A program made the translations under genes and the position numbers. Below are positions 18,588-28,502 of a DNA stretch of 64,000 nucleotides, in pieces. Each line of letters starts with the position of its first letter. Within the stretch, counting starts at the first letter, position 1. Under the pieces are notes generated by a model. The model was not told the DNA's origin, made no database searches, and saw nothing but the letters and a program-made list of their open reading frames with translations. Source of the DNA: an uncultured Bacteroidales bacterium (lineage in GTDB: Bacteria; Bacteroidota; Bacteroidia; Bacteroidales; Coprobacteraceae). The stretch lies in assembly GCA_949297285.1 (NCBI GenBank), contig CASFRL010000045.1, forward strand, positions 32,417 through 96,416. Direction: 5' to 3'.

Positions 18588-19502
18588 ATGGAAAATTTCG
18601 AGTTAACTGTTTTAGGGTGTGGATCAGCCATGCCGACTACTCGCCATTATCCGAGTTCTCAAATTCTAAATCACCGGGAACGACTTTTTATGATCGACTG
18701 CGGAGAAGGGGCTCAATTGCAATATCGAAGGAACAAGATTAAATTTTCAAGATTGCAGCACCTTTTCATTTCCCATTTGCACGGAGACCATTGTTTCGGA
18801 CTGATCGGATTGATCTCTACATTAGGGATATTAGGACGAACGTCCGAACTCATTATTCACGCCCATGCCGACGCTGAAGAGATATTCACATCTCAAATCA
18901 ACTATTTTTGCCGTGATTTGCCGTTTAATATCCGATTCAACGCCATATCTCCCAATCAAAACGAGATGATCTACGAAGACAAATCACTGAAAGTCTTCAC
19001 ATTGCCATTACGCCATCGAGTACCGACATGCGGTTTCCTGTTTGAAGAAAAGGAAAAGGAAAAACACTTGATCGGAGATATGGTAAAATTCTATAATATC
19101 CCCGTTCGGGAACTTGCCTCTATAAAACAGGGAGCAGATTTTGTCACACCCGACGGGATAATTGTGCCGAACGAACGATTATGCCGCCCGGCCGATCCGG
19201 TTTCTCGATATGCTTACTGCTCTGACACGATCTATCAAGAAAAACTAATTCCGCTGATCGAAGGAGTGGACTTGTTATATCATGAAGCGACATTTGCCGA
19301 AGACAACAAGACTCGGGCAAAAGAGACTTTCCACTCGACAGCCTCCCAAGCTGCCACCATTGCCCAAAAAGCACAAGTAAAGAAATTGATGTTAGGACAC
19401 TTTTCGGCCCGGTATCAAGATGATTCTATCTTTTTGAAAGAAGCCCAAGAGATTTTTCCCAATACCATTCTTGCCAATGAAGGAGTAAAAATAAATTTCT
19501 GA
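18588..19502 (+). CDS. rnz: Ribonuclease Z
   Basis: Metallo-beta-lactamase-fold endonuclease that trims tRNA 3' ends. 304 residues, the usual length of the short bacterial form. Zinc ligands are in SHLHGDH (His63, His65, Asp67, His68). Later ligands sit in PLRHRVPTCGF, YCSDTIYQE and LGHFSARY. The N-terminus LTVLGCGSAMPTTRHYPSSQ is a strong family signature. Convergent with the GH-like gene, with only 25 bp between stops. Confidence 0.96.
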   Translation: MENFELTVLGCGSAMPTTRHYPSSQILNHRERLFMIDCGEGAQLQYRRNKIKFSRLQHLFISHLHGDHCFGLIGLISTLGILGRTSELIIHAHADAEEIFTSQINYFCRDLPFNIRFNAISPNQNEMIYEDKSLKVFTLPLRHRVPTCGFLFEEKEKEKHLIGDMVKFYNIPVRELASIKQGADFVTPDGIIVPNERLCRPADPVSRYAYCSDTIYQEKLIPLIEGVDLLYHEATFAEDNKTRAKETFHSTASQAATIAQKAQVKKLMLGHFSARYQDDSIFLKEAQEIFPNTILANEGVKINF

Positions 19503-19527
19503 TTTTTAAAAGCTATGCCATAATACA

Positions 19528-20871
19528 TCATTCGCGCCGCTTAGGTTGGGCATCGGAATATCTCTTTTCATCTCGAATCCATTTTCGAGCCTCTCCCGCC
19601 AGCCAAAGATAATAGTCAGTGTCCAGGTCATCATCTATACCAATAAATATGCCTCCGTCACTTTTATAGTCATTTAACGGAACATCTTGCTGATTTAAAC
19701 ATTTAAAGATCGCGGTGCCTTCATCCAACTCATCGAACATGGCAATGTAAAGAGCCTGAGCCCCTATTGCTTTAGCCCCAACAATTTGAGACCAGAAGAA
19801 ATTACCATGATCTCTGGAGATAAAGTCATAAGGTCTGTCCCACTGTTTCATATTCCGCCATGAAAATCCCGGAAATACACAAGGAACATATAAAATCTTG
19901 TTTTCTTTACACCATTCAGCATCGCCTTTTAAGATAGTACCGACACACGTTCTATAAGTATCTTTATCATGATAACGGCCTACCGCCCAAGGCATAATGA
20001 TATCGGCACGCTTGATACAATTATGCAAATCGTTCAGCAAAGGACTTCCGGGAGCATAACAATCGCCCCCACCCTCACGCCAATTATAAGAAACGCCCAA
20101 AAGATAAGAGAAGTGATATCCTGTAATTCGATCGATATGATCCATCAAAGCGACAAACTGTTTTGGTGTACTTTTTTTAGCTTTTAAACCAACGCCCCAT
20201 AAAGCCAGTAAAGGTTTCCCGTTTTCGTAAAGATAAAAAGGATTCTTTTTAGGGTCGGTAATGCCGTAACGTTTTACTTTTTCATTCCAATCGGCAGCAA
20301 CGGCTTTTATATGCTCCTCATTAGAAAGCCCGCTTAAGTCATACATCAAAGCAAATGCCCGATCATATTTCTTAGCGGCCTTTAAACACAATTCGAATAT
20401 TTTATCTCGTTGTGAGTCTCGATTTATCACATTACTTAAAAAAAGTTGAAGGAAACAACCATCAATTCCATATTCTTTCATCCATCGAAAATGGAGATCT
20501 ATGGTACTTTCATCTGCCGAACTGAAAAGGAAAGCTGGTCTTCCATCTTTAAAAACAAAAGGAGTCTGATATACTTTCTCATATTCTCTTACATCTGGCC
20601 AAAATTCTATATTTGCTGCGCCAGGTCCGAAAGGCAACCGTTTTCCGTTTTCATCTTTACGGTTTGCATAATAATGTGTCCAAGCCCGTTTCGATCCATC
20701 TTTGTCAGTTGTAAACCATGCCTGATATCCAGCCATTACCAATCCTCGGTATGACGGATATAATACATCATCTTTTACACTCTTGCGTTCTAAGGATAGG
20801 GCATAAATACGGGTAAATGAGAATAAAAACAGATATATGCCCAAAACAAGCAACCTAAGATATATTTTCAT
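19528..20871 (-). CDS. Secreted GH71/GH99-like TIM-barrel protein
   Basis: 447-residue protein with signal peptide (LLVLGIYLFLFSFTRIYA, cut near residue 25). The body reads like the glycoside hydrolase family 71/99-like group found widely in Bacteroidetes: GLVMAGYQAWFTTDKDGS, then WMKEYGIDGCFLQLF, FALMYDLSGL, NGKPLLALWGVG and YIAMFDELDEGTAIFK. The last segments (MFDELDEGTA) are the best conserved part. Endo-mannanase, glucanase or glycan-binding activity cannot be told from sequence alone, and I cannot assign catalytic acids. A -7-like TATATTTG (minus strand, 20899-20906) lies 28 bp upstream. Not linked to susCD genes here. Confidence 0.7.
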   Translation of the reverse strand: MKIYLRLLVLGIYLFLFSFTRIYALSLERKSVKDDVLYPSYRGLVMAGYQAWFTTDKDGSKRAWTHYYANRKDENGKRLPFGPGAANIEFWPDVREYEKVYQTPFVFKDGRPAFLFSSADESTIDLHFRWMKEYGIDGCFLQLFLSNVINRDSQRDKIFELCLKAAKKYDRAFALMYDLSGLSNEEHIKAVAADWNEKVKRYGITDPKKNPFYLYENGKPLLALWGVGLKAKKSTPKQFVALMDHIDRITGYHFSYLLGVSYNWREGGGDCYAPGSPLLNDLHNCIKRADIIMPWAVGRYHDKDTYRTCVGTILKGDAEWCKENKILYVPCVFPGFSWRNMKQWDRPYDFISRDHGNFFWSQIVGAKAIGAQALYIAMFDELDEGTAIFKCLNQQDVPLNDYKSDGGIFIGIDDDLDTDYYLWLAGEARKWIRDEKRYSDAQPKRRE

Positions 20872-21002
20872 AACACTTTTTATTTTAGCAGATTACGACA
20901 AATATATCAGGGCGGTATAAAAAAACTCTTAAATTCGATAAAAATTCATATTAAAATAGAATTATCGATCAATTATATAATTGAATATGACTAAAAACAG
21001 AT

Positions 21003-21038
21003 AAAAAAATCAGGTGCTAAAATTATTTGACACCTGAT
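21003..21038 (-). terminator. Terminator of the MscS-like gene
   Basis: On the minus strand ATCAGGTG and CACCTGAT form an 8-bp stem followed by a run of seven T (plus-strand A-run 21003-21009). 28 bp after the stop of the MscS-like gene. Confidence 0.75.
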
Positions 21039-21066
21039 ATATAAATAAATTTGATCCCTTCCAGCT

Positions 21067-22857
21067 TCAATTTTCATTTTTGGGAATTGTCGTTTCATTT
21101 CCATCACGGGTTGCCATATAATGAGGCGACATGATTTCGACGCCGGCTTTATTGAAGGCATCCTGTATATTTTGATGTAGCTCAGAGTATATTCCGGGGA
21201 CCTTGTCTGCATCCTTTACATAAGCATTGATTTGATACACCGGATACCAATCGCTTAAAGACGTTTCGAGCACAAAAGGTTCAGGATCGGCAACAACTCC
21301 TTGAGTTTTTAATGCAGCGTCGATCAATAACTGATGCACTTTCCGCCAGGGAGCATCGTAACCGATACTGACTTCTGAATGAATAATCAATCCAAAATTT
21401 CTACACGAAGCACTATAATTGGTGGTATGCCCCGACATGATAAAAGAGTTGGGGATAGTCACCATCTCATTTTTGGGGGTTCTTATCCGTGTTACAAAAG
21501 CAGACTTTTCGATCACATTTCCTACCGTATCATTCAATTTTATGCGATCTCCTAATTTAAAGGGACGCATATAGGTAATCACCATTCCGGCAATGATATT
21601 CCCAATCACGGTACTTGATCCTAAGGATACAATCAATCCGATAAATACCGATACCCCTTGGAATACACCGGAATCGGAACCGGGCAAATAGGGATATATC
21701 AAGGCTATCATAAAAGCATACAACAGGAAACGGACAATATGATAGGTAGGCCAAGCCCAATCGGGATAAAAACCGGTGATTTTCAGGCGTTCCGAATCGA
21801 TCTCTTTCGCTATGTATTTCAGTCCCTTTATGAGGTACCGGATAACATAATAGATAACCAATATCGTGAAAAAATTCGGTATATAATCGACAATTCCTTT
21901 CACGATCGATTTTACGGGAATCCACAAATAGGAGAATATTTTTACGGCAAGACTTTTTGTCTGCGGAAATATCGAGAAGAGTATCGGCACCGTTACCAGC
22001 AACTGCAGAAGCATCAAAATATAGCGGAATATATTTGACAGGAAGATAAGGATATTTACTTGTTTCTCGGTGTCGAATAGTTCATAATCATGAAATTTGA
22101 TCGGCTTGAGTTTCGTATCTTTCAGTTTGGTGATACGTACCTTCAACTTTTTGTACAGATATGTCGTAAAGCGGAACAGGAAATATTGCAGAACAATTAC
22201 CAATAGGAACAAGAGAATTCTTTTTATCAATTGCAATACACTGTGTTCTTTTTGGATTTGTTTCAATGCTTGAACAATAATCGTCTGGTACTTAGCGGCA
22301 AGATCATTTCTTGTCGTATTTTGCCATAAAGCATCGTCATCCGTTACCGAGGCGATCACTTTGTCTTTATACATAATATCCGCCACATTATCGGAATATT
22401 CGATGTACACCGAATCGGGATTAAGTTTATAGCTTTTGCCCAAACGTTCGATATTTTGGGCAAAACTTTCCGCCCGATCTGCAGGAGACAATCCTCCCCG
22501 CTTTGCATATACGGTAAATAAAGTATCTTTATTTACGACTACCGGATACCCCCGAGTCACAGAACGGATCGAGTCGATCCGCATTTTCTGACGGGCACGT
22601 TTCAAAGAATCAGATGCATAAGAAGCCAGTTTTAACTACTCGATTTCCATCCGGAGCTCCATTTCTACCGATTTTGCGCCTTCCAACTCCCGTCTCATAC
22701 TATCTACCCGCAAAGAGTCATAATAGCTTTTTTGCACATTTACCGTATCTTCGGTCGGAGCTATTAATTGCTCGATTGTCTTTTTCAACTGAGCCTCGGC
22801 CGTACCGAAGAGTCCTGTTCCAAGGGAAAAAAGAAGTAAAAGCAAGAATTTTTTCAT
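21067..22857 (-). pseudogene. MscS-family mechanosensitive channel, interrupted by an in-frame amber codon
   Basis: One continuous reading frame of 597 codons, broken only by TAG at 22636-22638 (codon 74). Codons 1-73 encode a signal peptide (MKKFLLLLLFSLGTGLFGTAEA) and the start of a charged, coiled-coil-like periplasmic segment (MRRELEGAKSVEMELRMEIE). After the TAG the same helix continues (LKLASYASDSLKRARQKMR). A periplasmic domain, about five membrane helices and a full MscS core follow (VFIGLIVSLGSSTVIGNIIAGMVITYMRPFKLGD; GNVIEKSAFVTRIRTPKNEMVTIPNSF). Restarts at TTG 22605 or ATG 22584 could give a 512-residue product without a signal peptide. TAG is a normal stop elsewhere here (frr, birA, msrAB), so recoding is unlikely. 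Nonsense mutation, assembly error or readthrough remain possible. Confidence 0.8.
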
Positions 22858-23372
22858 CTTTATATCCACAGTTATATTCAAAATTTTTACAATAAGATTA
22901 TACTAAAACTATTTTCTTTTTTACAGAAGATTTTTCTGAATACATTACAAATATATTGAATGCCGAGCGCAATGGCAAATGAAAATGAAGTTTTAGAATT
23001 CGTCATCACCAGGACACATTCTATACTATCTAAATATAACAAATATACTACATATATATTCACGATATTCTTATAAAAAATGAAGCATGATTCTGTATCT
23101 CCTATAACCAAGTTTATGCAAAAAACCAAACAATCTTAACAGCAAGGGTAAACATCGGTCATTTTTTATTTTGTATGCAGAAAAAACTTAGTACGCTATA
23201 ATTCAAACATATAACAGCAATTATATTCACTTAATTACCGATAATCGATCTTTAATATTTACTTGTATCGATCAGTAAAAACCAGAAAAGGAAACTATGA
23301 TTGATTTTTGCGTATATTTGCAGCGTTTATAAAATCGGAAAAGCATATATAATTAACAAAAAATACGTTTTT
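22858..23372. other. Divergent intergenic region with kup -7 element
   Basis: About 515 bp, AT-rich. A -7 match for kup, TATATTTG, lies at 23313-23320, with no clear -33. ATCGATC occurs twice around 23246-23275, which could be an operator or chance. I see no further gene. Confidence 0.5.
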
Positions 23373-25379
23373 ATGGCAAAATCATTACAGGTCGAAACAA
23401 ATCGTAATGTAAACAAAATAGGGTTTGCCGGGCTGCTTATTACCTTAGGAATTGTTTTCGGCGACATCGGGACATCTCCTCTTTATGTTATGAAAGCCAT
23501 TGTTCATACAGGGGAAGTACTCAATGAAAATTATGTTTTAGGAGCATTATCTTGCATTATTTGGACGCTCACGATCCAAACCACCATCAAATATGTGCTG
23601 ATCGCCCTCCGTGCCGACAACAACGGTGAAGGCGGCATACTTGCCCTCTACGCTCTTTTACGAAGGCACAGAAGAAAATGGATTTACATGATTGCCATCA
23701 TCGGAGCGAGTACACTTCTCGCCGATGGCATTATTACTCCGGCAATCACGGTAACGACGGCAATAGAAGGGCTGAAGGGGATCAATCCCGACCTGCCGGT
23801 CATTCCCATTACCCTAACAATCATCACGATAGTATTTTTCGTTCAACGGTTCGGGACAGAACACATCGGGCGATCATTCGGAACGTTCATGCTGCTTTGG
23901 TTCCTACTACTGGGGATCGTGGGTACAATCGGGCTAACGACATATCCTCAAGTATTGAAAGCTTTCAATCCTTATTATGCAGTATGTCTGTTATTGGAAT
24001 CACCTCATTGGTTCTTGATTCTCGGAGCCGTATTCTTATGTACGACAGGAGCAGAAGCTCTTTATTCAGATTTAGGGCATTGCGGGAAGCGCAACATCAC
24101 CATAAGCTGGATATTCGTAAAAACCATGCTTATTCTTAACTATCTCGGTCAAGGCGCATGGGTTCTGACACATCCGGACAGAGCGGCCGGTATAGAAAAT
24201 CCTTTTTACGCGATTATGCCGCAAGGGATATTATTGTTTGCCATAATAATGGCAACCGGCGCAGCGATCGTAGCAAGCCAGGCTCTTATAAGCGGATCAT
24301 TCTCGATATTGAGCGAAGCCATGAACCTGAAATTTTGGCCACGTATGCGTATCAAACATCCGACCAACGTAAAAGGCCAATTATTTATTCCAATGGTAAA
24401 TCTTGCAATGTACATCGGTGTGGTTTTCACCGTATTACTGTTTCGTGACTCTTCGCACATGGAGGCAGCATACGGTCTTGCAATTACCATAACGATGTTG
24501 ATGACCACTCTGCTATTGGGATTTTACTTGCGCATGTGTGGTATTTCCCGGGCATTGTCGATATTGTTTGTTGGGGGATATTGTGTGATAGAAGGTATTT
24601 TTCTTACGGCAAACTTATCCAAGTTTATAGCCGGAGGTTGGTTTACATTACTCATCGGAGGAATACTCTGCTTTATCATGTTCGTATGGGTAGGAGCTCA
24701 AAAAATACGCCGTCGATATATGTCGACTAAACAGTTGAGCGATTATTATGGTATTATTTCCGATATCAAGGCCGACGAAAGTATTCCGAAATATGCATCG
24801 AACCTTGTTTACGTAAACCATGCGCACATGGACGGTCGTGTAGATGATAAACTATTGTACTCCATCATCAACAAACAACCTAAACGTGCAGATCATTATT
24901 GGTTGATTAATTTAGAGTATGTCGATACACCCGACACTCTTGAATATAGTTACGCTTCATTGATCAAAGATACATTGTTTAATGTAACCATGCGTATCGG
25001 ATTTCGTATCGAGCCCCATGTCAGCCTTTATTTGAGGCAGGTTGTCGAAGACCTTGTCGCTGATGGAGAACTGAAACTGACCAGTACGTACCCGTCTTTA
25101 CGTAAAAACGGAATACCGGGAGATTTCCGTTTCATAATCATTTACCGCATATATTATCCTGAAGACTCATGCGACCGCAAACAAAACATGTTGATGAGCC
25201 TTTATGCGCTTATTCGTAAAATCGGCATCGGAGAGCCTAATGCATTAGGACTCGACACTTCGACGGTTGTCGTAGAACGTGTACCGCTGATTATTGCAAA
25301 CAGAAATAAAAACGTACGTCGCATAGTCAGGACAAAAAATTATGACGCGAATAAAGAAGAAGAAACATTTCAGGCATGA
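23373..25379 (+). CDS. kup: Potassium uptake protein Kup
   Basis: KUP/HAK/KT family K+/H+ symporter of the inner membrane. From ATG 23373 it has 668 residues. The TTG-like extension to 23301 spans the promoter -7 box and is rejected. The N-terminal half holds about twelve membrane helices; signatures are GIVFGDIGTSPLYVMKA, ADNNGEGGILALYALL, LLADGIITPAITV and GAEALYSDLGHCGKRNI. The C-terminal ~190 residues are the soluble cytoplasmic domain (VYVNHAHMDGRVDDKLLYSI.., PGDFRFIIIYRIYYPEDS). Single gene. It may provide constitutive K+ uptake, next to a disrupted osmotic channel gene. Confidence 0.95.
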   Translation: MAKSLQVETNRNVNKIGFAGLLITLGIVFGDIGTSPLYVMKAIVHTGEVLNENYVLGALSCIIWTLTIQTTIKYVLIALRADNNGEGGILALYALLRRHRRKWIYMIAIIGASTLLADGIITPAITVTTAIEGLKGINPDLPVIPITLTIITIVFFVQRFGTEHIGRSFGTFMLLWFLLLGIVGTIGLTTYPQVLKAFNPYYAVCLLLESPHWFLILGAVFLCTTGAEALYSDLGHCGKRNITISWIFVKTMLILNYLGQGAWVLTHPDRAAGIENPFYAIMPQGILLFAIIMATGAAIVASQALISGSFSILSEAMNLKFWPRMRIKHPTNVKGQLFIPMVNLAMYIGVVFTVLLFRDSSHMEAAYGLAITITMLMTTLLLGFYLRMCGISRALSILFVGGYCVIEGIFLTANLSKFIAGGWFTLLIGGILCFIMFVWVGAQKIRRRYMSTKQLSDYYGIISDIKADESIPKYASNLVYVNHAHMDGRVDDKLLYSIINKQPKRADHYWLINLEYVDTPDTLEYSYASLIKDTLFNVTMRIGFRIEPHVSLYLRQVVEDLVADGELKLTSTYPSLRKNGIPGDFRFIIIYRIYYPEDSCDRKQNMLMSLYALIRKIGIGEPNALGLDTSTVVVERVPLIIANRNKNVRRIVRTKNYDANKEEETFQA

Positions 25380-25652
25380 GAGGGATTAGATAACCGTCTC
25401 GAAAAAAGTCGAACCATTTTTCATGAGACTTTACCTTTCCCTTATTGCAAGCCCAAAATCATTCTTTGTAATATCTTTACGACAAAAGCACGGCTTTTAT
25501 CGTAAGATTTGTATTTTTTCAAAATGATTGCGTGGAATAGGTCTATTTCCGATGTATTTTACTTTTTCTAAAACCAAAGATTATAACGTCGATTGCTATA
25601 AGTATAACCGATATTTTCAGATTATTACCTTCTCGAACGAACCGGCAAACAT
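25380..25652. other. Convergent intergenic region with a long hairpin
   Basis: TTACGACAAAAGC (25477-25489) can pair with GCTTTTATCGTAA (25493-25505), 12 of 13 positions. A T-rich stretch follows about 10 bp later, so it may be a weak kup terminator. No gene is supported here. Confidence 0.4.
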
Positions 25653-25931
25653 TTACTTTTTGGATTCGGCACTCCGAAGTTCTTTAAAAAAAGCCAATTC
25701 TTCCGGATTGAGACGTGCCAGCAAATCCTTTTCGTATGCCGTCATATCATGTTCCGACTCGACCTGATCGATAATACTCTGACCGATATCGTGAAGGTCT
25801 TTCAAGCTCTTTGGCGTCAGTAACTTACTGACTACATTATAGCCATATATACCTCCGTGCAATACCATGCCTAACAAAAGAGCCATTTCCGGTTTTATCT
25901 CCAATTCTACCTTTACCCGAGTATTTTCCAT
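25653..25931 (-). CDS. Small uncharacterised protein (92 aa)
   Basis: Not a family I recognise. Sequence is acidic, mostly helical and without signal peptide or clear membrane span, although MALLLGMVLHGGIYGY is hydrophobic. The N-terminal part (VKVELEIKPEMALLLGM) and a C-terminal Lys/Glu-rich helix (LARLNPEELAFFKELRSAESKK) are separated by LTPKSLKDLHDIGQSIIDQVESEHDM. It lies 103 bp downstream of tadA on the same strand, so it could be the last gene of a SIMPL-tadA transcript. Codon use looks like the neighbours, which supports a real gene. Confidence 0.6.
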   Translation of the reverse strand: MENTRVKVELEIKPEMALLLGMVLHGGIYGYNVVSKLLTPKSLKDLHDIGQSIIDQVESEHDMTAYEKDLLARLNPEELAFFKELRSAESKK

Positions 25932-26034
25932 ATTCCTGTACGTTTTCTATTCTTTTTATAATCTATATTATCGCAGCCACCCATTTAAAATCGCTACCAG
26001 TGTGATCGTCATTTTTTACCGAGTCGGTCACCCT

Positions 26035-26475
26035 CTACCTTTTATTTTTAAAAAAGTCTTGCATCAATCGTGCACATTCTTCTTGTAAAACTCCCCCTTG
26101 AATCTCAGTTTTGGGATGTAAGGCTTTCGGAGCAAACTTACGGAATCCCCGTTTATCGTCGTCGGCTCCGTAAACAACCCGGGAAACCTGTGCCCAACCC
26201 AACGCTCCGGCACACATTACACAAGGTTCTAATGTTACATATACCGTACAGCCGGTCAGATATTTACCCCCCAATACGCCGGCAGCCGAGGTTATCGCCT
26301 GCATCTCGGCATGGGCGGTAACGTCATTGAGCGTTTCCGTCAGATTGTGTCCTCTGGCTATTACACGATCTTTATATACCACTACCACCCCGACCGGAAT
26401 TTCATCTCTGTCGTAAGCTTCTTTTGCTTCAAGCAAAGCCTGACGCATAAAACGTTCGTCACGGTTTTCTTCCAT
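26035..26475 (-). CDS. tadA: tRNA-specific adenosine deaminase
   Basis: Deaminates A34 to inosine in tRNA-Arg(ACG), widening codon reading. 146 residues with the cytidine/deoxycytidylate deaminase zinc site: His55 and catalytic Glu57 in TAHAEMQA, Cys85 and Cys88 in LEPCVMCAGAL. The trailing part (GADDDKRGFRKFAPKALHPKTEIQGG) fits TadA rather than a cytidine or guanine deaminase. Six bases separate it from the upstream SIMPL-domain gene, so they should share a transcript. Confidence 0.92.
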   Translation of the reverse strand: MEENRDERFMRQALLEAKEAYDRDEIPVGVVVVYKDRVIARGHNLTETLNDVTAHAEMQAITSAAGVLGGKYLTGCTVYVTLEPCVMCAGALGWAQVSRVVYGADDDKRGFRKFAPKALHPKTEIQGGVLQEECARLMQDFFKNKR

Positions 26476-26481
26476 TCAATC

Positions 26482-27195
26482 TTAATCTTCAAGGTAATAA
26501 TCGACGGTTGTCACAACACGTACACTCTTTATATACGGAGTGTTCATGTCTCTGTCTTCGATAATAAATTGTCCTTGGTTGGCACGTTTTATTTTACCCA
26601 GCTTGCTATCCGAATCTTTGGCAAATTTTTCGGCAGAAGAACGGGCGTTTTTGGTCGCCTCTTCTATCATTCCCGGTTTTATTTCATTCAATCGGGTAAA
26701 GAAAAATTGCGGATTATACTGGTATTCGCCTCCCGTAATGGCTACCCCTAACTTTAACAGATCGACCTGCTTGTCCATCAATTCGCGTACCCGCTCGATC
26801 TGTCCCGAAGTAACCGTAATGACAGACGTAACATTGTAACGATAGGGCGACTGAACATTCGAGTAACGCTCAGCTTTCATATCTATAATTTGAGGGGCGG
26901 AAAGCGAAATTTCATTTTCGGTTATCCCGTTATTTTTCAAGAAAGTTATGATAATCTGGTTTTTCCGATTCAACTCGTCATATATGGCAATCATGTCATT
27001 GCCGATCTCTTTGAATGCCAAAGGCCAGATAACCTTATCGGCCGGGACCTCTTTTTCGGCCAATCCTTTGACGGTAACGACTCTGTCCTTATCTTTGATT
27101 TCTATCAAAGCTCGGTTCAATGTCCAACCCAACATGTAAAGACCAGCGGCAATCAATAATCCGGCTACCGGCAATTGAAAACGTTTTGCATCCAT
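26482..27195 (-). CDS. SIMPL-domain (DUF541) protein
   Basis: 237-residue protein with an N-terminal membrane anchor (LPVAGLLIAAGLYMLGWTLNRAL, about 8-30) and a periplasmic SIMPL domain: VVTVKGLAEKEVPADKVIWPLAF at the start, a repeated strand-helix pattern, and KPGMIEEATKNARSSAEKFAKDS near the end. Members are periplasmic, form large oligomers in a few studied cases, and have been linked loosely to stress and interleukin-like names. No enzymatic role is established. Upstream on the minus strand there is a -7-like TATATTTG (27231-27238). Operon with tadA. Confidence 0.88.
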   Translation of the reverse strand: MDAKRFQLPVAGLLIAAGLYMLGWTLNRALIEIKDKDRVVTVKGLAEKEVPADKVIWPLAFKEIGNDMIAIYDELNRKNQIIITFLKNNGITENEISLSAPQIIDMKAERYSNVQSPYRYNVTSVITVTSGQIERVRELMDKQVDLLKLGVAITGGEYQYNPQFFFTRLNEIKPGMIEEATKNARSSAEKFAKDSDSKLGKIKRANQGQFIIEDRDMNTPYIKSVRVVTTVDYYLED

Positions 27196-27286
27196 TGCTT
27201 TAAAATTTGAATTTTACAAATCTGTTCCAACAAATATAATCAAATATAATTAAATATCTCAATATTTCTATCCTAATCTTCTAAAA

Positions 27287-28480
27287 TTAAAAATCAAAAA
27301 ACACCCCTTTATCCATTTCATCACTAACCGTAGATAAAATACCTTCTACTTGTGCCAAAGCCAACATTCGGCCATAAAAAGAATAACCGGCATTATAATC
27401 TTTATCTCCATCACCAAGCATAGAACGTCCATGATCGATACGCATGGGCAAACCGGGATGTAACTGTTCAAATATGCGCACCAGATCTATTATGTGACCA
27501 CGGCCTGCAAGATGTGAACTTTCGATAAAACTACCTCCCGGTATCGCTTCGGTACTTCGCAAATGGACAAAATAGGTGCGTCCAGCGAATTTCTTCGCCA
27601 ACGATCGAGTATCGTTACCTTCTCCCGCGCTCAACGAACCTGCGCAAAAAGTCAAGCCGTTATGAGGATTATCTACGGCATTGAGAATCCATGCGATATC
27701 TTCTTCGTCTGTTACAATTCGAGGCAAGCCGAACACTTGAAAAGGAGGATCGTCTGGATGGACACACATATTCACCCCGTATTTTTCGCATACCGGCATA
27801 ATAGAAGAAAGGAAATATCTCATATTCTCACGAAGTTTATCCCGGTTGATACCTTTATACAAATCGAGTAAATGCTTAAATAGCAGAACCGGGTTTTTAT
27901 CTCCGCTCCGGATATTTCCATTAACAAAGCCTTGCGTTTTTACAATTATCGTATCGATCAATTCATCCTTTTGTTCATCGGTCATTTTTTTATCCAATAT
28001 TTCAACTTTCTCACGTTCTGCCAGAGTATAATCCTTTTCCGCACCAGAACGTTGAAGGATTTTCAGATCAAAATAGGCAAACCGGATGCGATCGAAATAC
28101 AAAGAGGTAGATCCGTCGGGCAGAGGATAATTGAGGTCTGTACGAATCCAGTCTATTACTGGCATAAAATTATAACAGACAGTACGAATACCGCATCGGC
28201 CAAGATTAGCGAGGCTCAATTTATAATTTTCGATCAATTTATCCCGTTCGGGGCCTCCATATTTGATCGCTTCACAAACGGGCAGACTTTCGACAACCGA
28301 CCAATCAAAGCCATAAGAACGAATATAAGATTGCATATGACGTATGTCTTCAACGGTCCAAACATTACCGTTAGGAACATCATGAAGTGAAGTCACAATA
28401 CTATCAACTCCTATTGGGTGGAGCAGATTCAATGTAACTTGATCTTTTTGTCCAAACCACCTCCAAGTTTTTTCCATCAT
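27287..28480 (-). CDS. uxuA: Mannonate dehydratase
   Basis: Converts D-mannonate to 2-keto-3-deoxygluconate in glucuronate breakdown; cytoplasmic, Fe/Mn-dependent TIM barrel. Two adjacent ATGs (28480, 28477) match the family start MEKTWRWFG; an earlier TTG-type extension runs into the SDR gene and is rejected. 396-397 residues, close to the E. coli enzyme. Signatures: HDVPNGNVWT, CYNFMPVIDWIRTDLNYPLPDGS, MCVHPDDPPFQVFGLPRIV, TFCAGSLSAGEGND, YFVHLRSTEAIPGGSFIESSHLAGRGH and the final RIDHGRSMLGDGDKDYNAGYSFYGR. It follows the SDR gene by 22 bp and has a divergent AraC regulator. Confidence 0.95.
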   Translation of the reverse strand: MMEKTWRWFGQKDQVTLNLLHPIGVDSIVTSLHDVPNGNVWTVEDIRHMQSYIRSYGFDWSVVESLPVCEAIKYGGPERDKLIENYKLSLANLGRCGIRTVCYNFMPVIDWIRTDLNYPLPDGSTSLYFDRIRFAYFDLKILQRSGAEKDYTLAEREKVEILDKKMTDEQKDELIDTIIVKTQGFVNGNIRSGDKNPVLLFKHLLDLYKGINRDKLRENMRYFLSSIMPVCEKYGVNMCVHPDDPPFQVFGLPRIVTDEEDIAWILNAVDNPHNGLTFCAGSLSAGEGNDTRSLAKKFAGRTYFVHLRSTEAIPGGSFIESSHLAGRGHIIDLVRIFEQLHPGLPMRIDHGRSMLGDGDKDYNAGYSFYGRMLALAQVEGILSTVSDEMDKGVFFDF

Positions 28481-28502
28481 ATTTATTTGTATCATTAATC
28501 GG

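Noticed and set aside
22636..22638. Stop-codon recoding (TAG read as an amino acid) in the MscS-like gene
   Set aside because: TAG ends several intact genes here (frr, birA, msrAB). A nonsense change or error is simpler.
25528..25767. 79-codon plus-strand frame after kup
   Set aside because: Mostly antisense to the 92-residue gene, without a recognisable signature.
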